A DNA stretch of 24,688 nucleotides from positions 1-24,688 of the IMG/VR virus record IMGVR_UViG_3300035523_000098. One strand, written 5' to 3'. This document shows, piece after piece, positions 1 to 6,495 of the stretch; the first letter of the stretch is position 1; each line of letters starts with the position of its first letter. A program made the position numbers and the translations under genes. This DNA comes from a virus. The notes under the pieces were generated by a model. It was not told the origin of the DNA, ran no database searches, and saw only the letters and a list, made by a program, of their open reading frames with translations.

Positions 1-99
1 CAGCAGGAACGCAACAACCATCAGGCCACTATCAACTGGCAGTTCACAACCAAAGACGCACGCGTCAAGCTCAAAAGACTCTATCCGCAGATAAAGTAA
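1..99 (+). CDS. IS630-family transposase, C-terminal end (partial)
   Basis: An open frame runs in from the left edge and stops at TAA 97-99, giving 32 residues. The stretch INWQFTTKDARVKLKRLYP resembles the C-terminal signature of IS630/Tc1-mariner DDE transposases, which often end with a 'W.FtteDAR.KLkrLYP' segment. The catalytic DDE residues would lie outside the window. It is on the opposite strand from the phage late genes and marks an insertion sequence or host DNA at the left border. The family call rests on a short motif only; no terminal inverted repeat was recognised in the following 160 bases. Confidence 0.6.
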   Translation, partial: QQERNNHQATINWQFTTKDARVKLKRLYPQIK

Positions 100-201
100 C
101 ACATCCTCTCTAACTAACGACTTAGTAGCGTGAACCTCACGCCGGTGGTTCCGTCATTCGGGGATCGCAGCGCGTCTGGTCCGTCCACGGCCAATGGAAG
201 A

Positions 202-243
202 GGGGCGGTTGACGGATCGCGCCCGCAGTCCGCCAATCGCCCC
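202..243 (-). terminator. Candidate terminator of the late operon
   Basis: An inverted repeat has 15-base arms (202-216 and 229-243) with 13 Watson-Crick pairs plus one G-U and one mismatch, and a 12-base loop. On the minus strand it starts about 23 bases after the stop of the last late gene (267) and is followed by a short pyrimidine run (TCTTCC) rather than a strong U tract. It is the only strong hairpin between the last phage gene and the transposase remnant. The rest of 100-266 shows nothing recognisable. Confidence 0.5.
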
Positions 244-266
244 GACGATGAAGGCAATCGCCCCTC

Positions 267-563
267 CTACGTGGCGTATGCGCTGGTCAGCTTGTTCCTG
301 AGGTCGGTGATCGTCTCAGCCGACAGCTTATCGATCTCGGCCTTCAGGAAGTCGCGAATGTCGGCGCCGACACCCAGCCTTACCTTGATGGGGATCCCGA
401 AGATGCGGAAGCGAACCACCGAGATGGTCCCGGTGTTCTGTATCCACGCCTTCAGCCGCGCCTTGTAGGCCTCCACCGCCTCGCCTGCCTGCGGGGCGAC
501 CGACGTCAACCCAGCCGCCAAGAGGGCGCGCAACGTCGCCCAGTAGAGATCGTTACCCTTCAT
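267..563 (-). CDS. Hypothetical protein at the end of the lysis cluster
   Basis: The predicted protein has 98 residues, starts at ATG 563 and overlaps the preceding holin gene by four bases (ATGA-type junction), so it is probably translationally coupled. The first half is helical and mildly hydrophobic (DLYWATLRALLAAGLTSV). The middle has a short beta-like hydrophobic segment (ISVVRFRIFGIPIKVRL), and the C-terminus is a charged helix. There is no signal peptide and no clear membrane span. I do not recognise the family. As the last gene of the lysis block it may be a lysis accessory protein, but nothing in the sequence proves it. Confidence 0.7.
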   Translation of the reverse strand: MKGNDLYWATLRALLAAGLTSVAPQAGEAVEAYKARLKAWIQNTGTISVVRFRIFGIPIKVRLGVGADIRDFLKAEIDKLSAETITDLRNKLTSAYAT

Positions 564-841
564 GCCTTCGGGGCCTCCTCCGCCCCGCTTCCCGCATTGG
601 CCGCGTTCGCCGCGGCGATCTGCACGCTGGCCGCGGCGTGCGCCTGCTGCCCGTCCTCGTAGGCCATGGCGGCGGAGATCGCGCCGAACAGGACGGAAAT
701 CGCCGTCGCCAGGCGCATCAGGTACTCGGCCCGGTCTGGCCAGATGACGCCGGCGACGCCGGCGGCCGCGATGGCCACGCCGCCGAGCTTGGCGAGCTGG
801 AGTTTCCGCCCTCGAGGGGCCGGCGTTGCCGTTGGGTTCAT
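560..841 (-). CDS. Putative holin (two membrane spans)
   Basis: The predicted protein has 93 residues. After a short basic N-terminus (RGRKLQLAK) there is a small-residue-rich hydrophobic segment at about residues 17-34 and a second at about 40-60. An Ala-rich, partly acidic tail follows. Two spans, small size and a position directly after the endolysin gene, with an overlapping ATGA start/stop junction at 838-841, fit a class II type holin that permeabilises the inner membrane to time lysis. The upstream in-frame extension was rejected because ATG 841 is coupled to the endolysin stop. The family is assigned from topology and context, not a diagnostic motif. Confidence 0.65.
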   Translation of the reverse strand: MNPTATPAPRGRKLQLAKLGGVAIAAAGVAGVIWPDRAEYLMRLATAISVLFGAISAAMAYEDGQQAHAAASVQIAAANAANAGSGAEEAPKA

Positions 842-1251
842 GCCGTCTTCCCGCCTTCCGGAAGCTCCACGTGGCCCAGGTCCCAGCCCCACTGGTAGCC
901 GCCGTTCAGCCCGTGCGCGTGCGCCGATCGACCGATCAGCTTCCAGACGGGCGACTTGTCATCCCAGATGGGACGGCCGCCCTTGTCCACCGCCACCAGG
1001 TCCGCGGCCTCCCCGTCGCAGTGGCGCGATCTCCGCCGCTTGGTGACCACGGCCTTAGGGTTCACGATCACCCACTCGCCGCTGGCCAGCTGCCTCCTAC
1101 CCTTCGCCCAGTTCGCGGCGGCCTGCGCTTCGGAGCGCAGACCCTCCACCACGCGCAGGTTGTAGCCGTGGCCTTTCAGGTCCTCGATCACGGCCGTCAC
1201 CTTGCGGACCAGGTCCGGCTTGCAGCCGTGCAGTTTCTCAGCGTTCGTCAT
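838..1251 (-). CDS. Endolysin, M15-family peptidase (L-alanyl-D-glutamate/VanY-like)
   Basis: This 137-residue protein carries the metal-binding signature of peptidase family M15: an SRHCDGEAADL motif with His77 and Asp84, and a C-terminal WDLGHVEL motif with His127 and catalytic-type Asp124. Such single-domain phage endolysins cleave the peptide cross-links or stems of peptidoglycan using zinc. There is no separate cell-wall-binding domain and no signal peptide, so release through the adjacent holin is expected. It starts at ATG 1251, overlapping the previous gene's stop (1248), and ends overlapping the holin start, so the lysis genes form one coupled unit. The length is normal for the compact members of this family. 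Confidence 0.9.
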   Translation of the reverse strand: MTNAEKLHGCKPDLVRKVTAVIEDLKGHGYNLRVVEGLRSEAQAAANWAKGRRQLASGEWVIVNPKAVVTKRRRSRHCDGEAADLVAVDKGGRPIWDDKSPVWKLIGRSAHAHGLNGGYQWGWDLGHVELPEGGKTA

Positions 1252-1442
1252 TCGATGCCTCCTCGCCGGCGTAGCGGCTTCGCAGCCGTCTCTATGGCCG
1301 TTCCCTCCTCGCCGGCGGCGATCCCGGCGACCTCAGCCAGCAGCGCCTCCAGTTCCGCGACCCTGGCGGCCAGCGCTTGGTTGCGCTCGTGGACCGGGCA
1401 AGTCCGGCACTCGGGGATCAGCAGCGGCGTCTCGGTCGCCAT
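1248..1442 (-). CDS. Small hypothetical coiled-coil protein
   Basis: The predicted protein has 64 residues and begins at ATG 1442, five bases after the stop of the XhlA-like gene. It contains a CRTCPVH segment near the N-terminus (two Cys with CxxC spacing), then an Ala/Leu/Glu-rich helix at about residues 20-45 that should form a coiled coil, and a basic end (LRRRG). There is no membrane segment or lipobox, so a classical spanin is not supported. Its place between two lysis genes suggests a lysis or tail-tip accessory role, but the function is unknown. Confidence 0.6.
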   Translation of the reverse strand: MATETPLLIPECRTCPVHERNQALAARVAELEALLAEVAGIAAGEEGTAIETAAKPLRRRGGIE

Positions 1443-1447
1443 CTGGA

Positions 1448-1672
1448 TCAGCGCCCCTTCCTCGTCAGGTAATAGAGGATCACGCCGGTGAGGACGCCGG
1501 TGGCGACCGGCTGCACGATCATCAGGACCGTGAGGCCGCCCAACGCGCGATCGGCCAGCTTCTCCAGGCTCCGCACCGTCTCGGCGATGCTCTTCAGCGC
1601 TTCGTCGATCTTGTCCAGCCGTTCCTCATGGACCGCGCACGGCGTGTCTCGCGTCTGGCGTGTCTCTCCCAC
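1448..1672 (-). CDS. XhlA-like lysis accessory protein (coiled coil plus one membrane span)
   Basis: The frame encodes 74 residues from a GTG start at 1672, chosen because a GGAGGGG ribosome-binding site lies four bases upstream. The N-terminal half (HEERLDKIDEALKSIAETV and onward) is an amphipathic helix with heptad leucines and isoleucines. One hydrophobic span follows at about 46-69, then a short basic end (RKGR). This layout matches haemolysin XhlA-type phage proteins, which cooperate with holin and endolysin. It opens the lysis cluster and is preceded by one copy of the CGGCATAATC intergenic motif, so it may start its own transcript. The alternative is a simple anchored tail or membrane protein. 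Confidence 0.65.
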   Translation of the reverse strand: MGETRQTRDTPCAVHEERLDKIDEALKSIAETVRSLEKLADRALGGLTVLMIVQPVATGVLTGVILYYLTRKGR

Positions 1673-1700
1673 ATTTCCCCTCCGTGGATTGGTGTCCGCC

Positions 1701-1713
1701 CGATTATGCCGCC
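1701..1713 (-). promoter_or_regulatory. Intergenic CATAAT motif copy A (candidate late promoter -10)
   Basis: The minus strand reads GGCGGCATAATCG. It lies between the stop of the hub/Tal-like gene (1717) and the GTG at 1672, 30 bases before the start. It matches the motif seen upstream of four other late genes. No TTGACA-like -35 is visible 16-18 bases upstream. Confidence 0.45.
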
Positions 1714-1716
1714 CGC

Positions 1717-4533
1717 TCAGATCCCGGCGATCAGAGTCTCGTAACGCGCCTCGTAAGCGTCCGCCGCCGTGAAGGGAACGCCGGGAAGCGCCGAGACCGT
1801 GATCATCGATCCGTCCGCCGCCACGTCGACGTACGGCTGCCGCCACTTCTTCCCGCCCACCCAGACCTGCACGTCGTCTATCGCCGACGCGGCGACCGGC
1901 CGGCCGGCGACGTTCAGCGCGATCGTCTCGGCGCCCTCAGCGGCGTTCCCCTCCAGCCAGACCACCGACGCGGCGGAGGTCGCCATCCCCGCCGTAACGC
2001 CTGTGGTCGAAGCGGACAGCGCCGCGGCCTCGACCGCCGTGGAGAGGGTCGCGTGCGCGGCGTCCACCGATTGGCCAATCTGCGAGATCAGGGCGGTGAG
2101 GTCGGCCCGCTCCTCCGATCGCTCCACCTCGCAGGACCAGCCGGCGCGCCCGAACGTGTGGGTGACCTGCACCGGCATGAGCGTCAGCCCGCTGCGGCCG
2201 CCGGGAACGTTCGAGACGTGCAGCAGGCCGTCCGGCCGGATGTTCCGGATCCGGTCGACGATGCGCGCCGGCGAGGGGGAGGCCGGCGCGGCGCGCTGGT
2301 TGGCGTAGTTCACGAAGTACCGCTCGGCGTCCGCGGCGCTTCGCACCTTCGATTCGGAGACCCGCGCCTCGCGCGTCCCGAAGTGCGGCTGGCCGGCCAG
2401 CTCCCCGGAATGCCACACCGCGGAGTCCCGCGCCGCCTGGCTGGCGTACCGCCCGATGGGGTCGGCGTCGCTCTGGAACCACGCGTCCTCCGTGGTCAGC
2501 CGGTAGGTCACCATCGCGGAGCCTTCCACGAACGGGTAGAGGACCGGATCACCGGACGCGTCCACAGGCCACCCGACGTGCAGATAGACGCCGTCGAGAT
2601 ACGCCGTACCGGAGGCCGACGCGCCGAGCCCGCCGAACAGGAGAGCGGCCTGCCGACAGTCGCTCGACGTGCGGTAGTCCACGTGGTAGCGCCGCCACCC
2701 TCCGCCAGCGGGCAGGGAGATCCGGCGCCCGTCGTTCACGGCGCTTCCGTCACCGGCGATCGACGCCCGCCTTCGCCACTTGCTGCCGTCGTACTCGAAC
2801 AGGAGCGCGTCCAGGTTCTGGGCCTCCGTCTCGGAACCGGACCGGGCCCAGAAGGAGAGGCGGCACTCGGCGTTCGCGCCGATGGCGATCGCGTTCGGCC
2901 CCGTCTGGATGCCGGCGTAGCAGTAGGCGTCATTCCCGGTGGAGTAGCGCAGGCGGATGCAGTAGGCGCCCTGGGCGGCATCCCGAGCCGCCGCGTCCAT
3001 GGCGGCCACCGAGGAGGACAGCCCCTCCGTCGTGTCGTTGGCGTTCAGGAGCCAGCCCGTCTGTGTCATCGAGTCCGCGGAGAACAGCCGCACGTCGTCG
3101 ATCCCCATCCCGGCGCTCGATCCGGAATCCACCGCGGGCAGCCGGATGCAGACGGAGACGGTCGCCGCGGCGGCGGGCATGTCGAAGGCGTACTCCTTCA
3201 GGGACCAGACTTGCTGGCTGACGGTCCAGGCGTTGGGATATCCCGATGGCCCGGAGATGGGGACGGCGGAAAGCTCCGTCGCCGACCCGTCCCAGACCCG
3301 CAGCCAGATCTCCGGCGTGCAGGCGTGGGCCGCCGACTGCGCCGCCATGTTGACGCGGAACCGGTAGCGGACGCCGCCCGTGACGGAGACGGGATCCCCG
3401 CGGATCTCCTCCACGCCGGCGTTGTTGTCGAGCTCCATGTACCGGGACCCGCTCGCCGCGCTGAGGGTGTCGTTCCCGGACCGGCCCTCATTGCTCTTGG
3501 CGGCGGGGTCTCCCGATACCCGGTCCCAGTGCAGGGCCGTCTTGTCGTCGTCGGTCTGGACATCCTCGAACGACGGGTTCAAGACGACGTTCGCCCCTTC
3601 GTTGCTCGGCAGCTCGAATCCGCCGTTGGTGACCAGGTTGGGATAGAGCGCCGGGCCGGCCTCGATGGTGAGCGCGTTGACGACTTCCGATGCGTCGGTC
3701 TCGAAACCGAGCGATACGCAGTCCTTGCGGTAGAACGCGTGGTACGCGGCGTGTTGCGGCCTCGGGCGCAAGTAGATCCGCTCCAGCCCGTAGCCGTCCA
3801 GATCGACGCCCCATGTCACGCCGGGGACGCCTTTCACCAGCCCGGAGAGCACTTCCGAGAGGGAGCCCTGGAGGAGCTTCGTCTCGCCCACCGTGATCCC
3901 CACCGTCTGGATGTCGAGCGACGGCGCCGGTATTCCGAGCTCCTCATACCAGGGGAAGGCGTAGTCCAGGACGAGCGCGCTGAACAGAGCGGAGAGGTCC
4001 TGCTCGGAGAAGGCGTACTGGCGGTTCACGCTGACGCCCTTCAGGCGTTCCACGGCGCCGTAGGCCGTGAGCTCGAACGTGTCCGGCCGGCTGGAGTGGC
4101 GGCCCGACTGGTAGTATCCCCGCCACCATTCCAGCCAGCCGGACGCCTCCCGCACCCACACGCTGATGCGGTCGTTCGGCAGAAGGGCGCACTCGGTCCC
4201 GAGCGGCAGGGGGAAGGAGAGGTCGAGCTGGCTCATGCCGCCGTCCATGCGGTTCACGAAGCGGACCTCGACGACCCTTCGCGTGGGGAGCTCGTTCAGC
4301 AACCGCCGCCAGGCCCCGTCCACCAGGCGGTAGGCGCGGACCTGCCAGCCGCGCCGGCGTCCGTCCCACGAGCCGCCGGCGTCGCGGCTCCGGGGCAGGG
4401 CGTCGGCGTAGGGGGAGACGGGGACGATCGGGTCCGGCGCCGCGCCGTAGGCTGAACCAACCGACGCGATCCACGCCGTGGACGCGATGGAGATGGGAAT
4501 GGGGCCGGAGTATCCGGTGGGGGTGTCCGCCAT
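1717..4533 (-). CDS. Large tail-tip protein (hub/Tal-like) with carbohydrate-binding-like modules
   Basis: The 938-residue product starts at ATG 4533. Residues 1-15 (MADTPTGYSGPIPIS) nearly repeat the start of the 53-residue neighbour upstream. Residues about 60-290 look like a baseplate-hub fold seen in long siphovirus tail proteins. From about 300 come segments typical of CBM4/9-like galactose-binding beta sandwiches (VTNGGFE, VLNPSFED, then a strand ending GIDDVRLF), with a second similar sandwich at about 495-660 ending in YLDGVYLHVGW. Residues 690-830 return to hub-like sequence, followed by an Ala/Ser-rich linker and a small C-terminal domain. Order after tape measure and Dit supports a tail-tip, host-contact role. 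The sandwiches probably bind surface glycans; this is inferred from fold-like motifs only. Confidence 0.75.
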   Translation of the reverse strand: MADTPTGYSGPIPISIASTAWIASVGSAYGAAPDPIVPVSPYADALPRSRDAGGSWDGRRRGWQVRAYRLVDGAWRRLLNELPTRRVVEVRFVNRMDGGMSQLDLSFPLPLGTECALLPNDRISVWVREASGWLEWWRGYYQSGRHSSRPDTFELTAYGAVERLKGVSVNRQYAFSEQDLSALFSALVLDYAFPWYEELGIPAPSLDIQTVGITVGETKLLQGSLSEVLSGLVKGVPGVTWGVDLDGYGLERIYLRPRPQHAAYHAFYRKDCVSLGFETDASEVVNALTIEAGPALYPNLVTNGGFELPSNEGANVVLNPSFEDVQTDDDKTALHWDRVSGDPAAKSNEGRSGNDTLSAASGSRYMELDNNAGVEEIRGDPVSVTGGVRYRFRVNMAAQSAAHACTPEIWLRVWDGSATELSAVPISGPSGYPNAWTVSQQVWSLKEYAFDMPAAAATVSVCIRLPAVDSGSSAGMGIDDVRLFSADSMTQTGWLLNANDTTEGLSSSVAAMDAAARDAAQGAYCIRLRYSTGNDAYCYAGIQTGPNAIAIGANAECRLSFWARSGSETEAQNLDALLFEYDGSKWRRRASIAGDGSAVNDGRRISLPAGGGWRRYHVDYRTSSDCRQAALLFGGLGASASGTAYLDGVYLHVGWPVDASGDPVLYPFVEGSAMVTYRLTTEDAWFQSDADPIGRYASQAARDSAVWHSGELAGQPHFGTREARVSESKVRSAADAERYFVNYANQRAAPASPSPARIVDRIRNIRPDGLLHVSNVPGGRSGLTLMPVQVTHTFGRAGWSCEVERSEERADLTALISQIGQSVDAAHATLSTAVEAAALSASTTGVTAGMATSAASVVWLEGNAAEGAETIALNVAGRPVAASAIDDVQVWVGGKKWRQPYVDVAADGSMITVSALPGVPFTAADAYEARYETLIAGI

Positions 4534-4698
4534 GGGTTACTTCCGCGCGCTGACGGCGTTATCCGAGCCGGTGGTCACCGCGGCCGGATCGTGGGGTTTG
4601 TCGCCCTGGATGCCGATCCGCCCGAAGGTGGGAAGGTTGGCCGTCTGCGCGACGGAGATGGGGATGGGGCCGGCGTACCAGGTGGGGGTGTCCGCCAT
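4489..4698 (-). repeat. Direct repeat at the starts of two adjacent tail genes
   Basis: The 45 bases at 4489-4533 and those at 4654-4698 are near-identical direct repeats. Each encodes a MADTPT-Y-GPIPIS start. Differences are a handful of substitutions without gaps, showing a tandem duplication of the 5' end of a tail gene. Confidence 0.8.
4537..4698 (-). CDS. Small tail-associated protein, paralogue of the N-terminus of the hub/Tal-like protein
   Basis: This 53-residue frame starts at ATG 4698, whose A is shared with the TAA of the upstream gene, and ends at 4537, four bases before the next ATG. Its start MADTPTWYAGPIPISVAQTA parallels MADTPTGYSGPIPISIASTA of the 938-residue protein, after which the two diverge. 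The rest (FGRIGIQGDKPHDPAAVTTG) is Gly/Pro/Asp-rich with no hydrophobic span. Tight packing on both sides argues that it is translated. Function is unknown; it may be a small tail-tip or decoration peptide sharing an assembly or binding motif with the large protein. Confidence 0.6.
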   Translation of the reverse strand: MADTPTWYAGPIPISVAQTANLPTFGRIGIQGDKPHDPAAVTTGSDNAVSARK

Positions 4699-5564
4699 TA
4701 TTCCCACCTCATGAGGAGCCGTACGGAGCTGACCGATCCCGTCGGGAACGTGTTCCCCACCGCGCGATACGCCGCCGGCTTTCCGTAGGCGGAGACGGTG
4801 ACCGGCGTGCCGCCGGTGAAGTCCGCCGTCTGCCCGACGCAGGCGTTCAGCATGGGGTTGCCGAGCTTTCCGACCCAGGGGAACACGGGGGACACCGGGA
4901 CCGACCCGCCCATCCCCCCGCTAATGTTGTACGGCGGGGCAGCCGACACGAAGGCCCCGACGGGCGGCGACAGGGTTCCGTCCTTCGTCATCGTGGATTG
5001 GCCGGTCATGCCGTTGTTCACCGACGAGCAGACCACCAACGTGACGTACTCGTCCGTGGGGTCCCCCGTATTGCCGCGCGACCGGTCCAGGCAGATGAAC
5101 AGCCCGACACTGGACCCCTCCAACAACGAGAGCGCGAAACCGCCGGAGTCCGCGAACAAGCACGAAACGTAGGGGGCGGTCCCCGTTACGCTCCCCGTGT
5201 TCGTCGCGGAACCCAGGAAGGCTCCCACAGGGTTCGCCGCCGCATCGAAGGACCGCGCCAGCTGGATGGCCAGCTGCATGCCGTAGGTCGCGCTGATCCG
5301 ATACGTCAGCTTCACGGTGAATGGGAACGCGGCGAACAGGTCATCCCCGGGCCGGAAGATCTCGAAGTGCGTGTTCGCGCCGCCGGCGGGGACCGTGACG
5401 GTGGACCAATCGAGTTGCCCGGGTATGCCGGCGGCCCTCTGCCAGCCGCCGGCCAGGAGGCCCGCCGAGACGGGCTGATACATCATCCTGAACAGGTCCA
5501 GTTGCGAATAGGGCGAGATGCCCGCAACCGGGGCCGTTGGGTACGCGGTCCATTGGGATGTCAT
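4698..5564 (-). CDS. Putative virion/tail structural protein
   Basis: The product has 288 residues, starts at ATG 5564 after a GGAG ribosome-binding site, and lies 13 bases downstream of the Dit-like gene. The sequence is Gly/Ser/Thr/Ala-rich with alternating hydrophobic residues, as in all-beta virion proteins. It has no signal peptide or membrane span. Its position between Dit-like and hub/Tal-like genes points to an upper-baseplate or tail-tip component. I recognise no defined domain. The stop TAA overlaps the next ATG, implying coupled translation. Confidence 0.65.
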   Translation of the reverse strand: MTSQWTAYPTAPVAGISPYSQLDLFRMMYQPVSAGLLAGGWQRAAGIPGQLDWSTVTVPAGGANTHFEIFRPGDDLFAAFPFTVKLTYRISATYGMQLAIQLARSFDAAANPVGAFLGSATNTGSVTGTAPYVSCLFADSGGFALSLLEGSSVGLFICLDRSRGNTGDPTDEYVTLVVCSSVNNGMTGQSTMTKDGTLSPPVGAFVSAAPPYNISGGMGGSVPVSPVFPWVGKLGNPMLNACVGQTADFTGGTPVTVSAYGKPAAYRAVGNTFPTGSVSSVRLLMRWE

Positions 5565-5577
5565 GCGCGCTTGCTCC

Positions 5578-6495
5578 TTACCACCACCGGGAGCGGTGGC
5601 TGATCGTTACGGAAGTTGGTCCGGTCCCCGTCCAGGAGACCTGAAGGGTGTTCGCTCCCCGGTTGAGAGAGAGGAGTTCCCCGTCGCAGGTTGGCGGATC
5701 GCCCGCCGAGGCGACGATCGTTCCCTCGTCGCAGTCCACGGTCACCGCGCCGGCCGAGACGGCGCCGTCGATGGTGAGCCGTTCCCCGGTGTTCAGGTTC
5801 TCGACGAGGATGGCGACCTGGCCCTCCGCGACGTCGAAGGCGAGGACGGGAGCGCCGGGAGCGTTGCCCTCGTAGGCGATCGGGATGGCGGCGGGCCCCG
5901 CGCCGGTGAGCGCCAGCGTGGTCGTGTGGAGGGCGTCGTCGTACCGGATGGGATCCGGGCAGGTATAGGTGGCCTCCCAGGAGAGCGCGACGTCCGGGTT
6001 CTCCATCTGCTCGAAGGAGCGGGCCACGCACTGGGCGAAGTGGTAGCGGTCGGAGTCCAGATAGAGCTTCACGACGCCGGCGTGGAAGAAGCCGTCGTAG
6101 AGGTCGCGGGCCCACCGGACGCACTCGTACAGGGCCGCCCGCCGGCCCCATGTAACCGTCCCATCGGTCACCGCCTCGTCGCCCCAGTCCGGCTCATCGG
6201 CGCCGGTTGCGCCGGTCTGCGTGCACTGGTACAGCGTCCCGTCCGGAAGGGCGATCACGTCGCCGGCGTTGGCCAGGAGGCCCGGCCCCCACCGGTTCGG
6301 CGACACGAGCAGCTTCCCGCCGAAGGTCACCCGGCGCGGGTTCCACAGCGCATCGACGGCGACGGAGCCGTTCGCTCCTCCGCGGGCCTGCTCCTGGGCG
6401 TCGGCGTCGTCCTGCTCGGAGAGCGTCTCGGTGTCCCACAGGAAGACCAGCTCACCCGCCGGGTTGGACCGCGTCATCTTTCCGGCCAGATACAT
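5578..6495 (-). CDS. Distal tail (Dit-like) protein with an inserted surface-binding-like module
   Basis: The predicted protein has 305 residues. The start ATG overlaps the tape measure stop (TGATG, 6497-6493). Position directly after the tape measure gene and the beta-rich sequence (YLAGKMTRSNPAGELVFLW; later the WARDLYDGFF and SWEATYTCPDPIRYDD segments) fit a distal tail protein, which forms a ring joining tail tube and tip. Residues about 66-118 (NRWGPG... GDVIALPDGTLYQCTQTG... EPDW... DGTVTWG) match a small module found in many phage tail and adhesin proteins, with the pattern W-x-P ... G-D-x-V ... Y-x-C-T-x-x-G ... P-x-W ... D-G-x-V-x-W. It is probably inserted into the Dit core and could aid host binding. 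Confidence 0.7.
   Translation of the reverse strand: MYLAGKMTRSNPAGELVFLWDTETLSEQDDADAQEQARGGANGSVAVDALWNPRRVTFGGKLLVSPNRWGPGLLANAGDVIALPDGTLYQCTQTGATGADEPDWGDEAVTDGTVTWGRRAALYECVRWARDLYDGFFHAGVVKLYLDSDRYHFAQCVARSFEQMENPDVALSWEATYTCPDPIRYDDALHTTTLALTGAGPAAIPIAYEGNAPGAPVLAFDVAEGQVAILVENLNTGERLTIDGAVSAGAVTVDCDEGTIVASAGDPPTCDGELLSLNRGANTLQVSWTGTGPTSVTISHRSRWW

Noticed and set aside
1660-4455. A 931-codon open frame on the plus strand
   Set aside because: It lies antisense to the hub/Tal-like gene, has low-complexity Arg/Gly/Val-rich sequence without motifs, and is explained by GC-rich codon bias on the other strand.
5421-5436. A further GCCGGCATAC match on the minus strand
   Set aside because: It lies inside the coding sequence of the 288-residue virion protein and lacks the AATC end, so it is probably chance.
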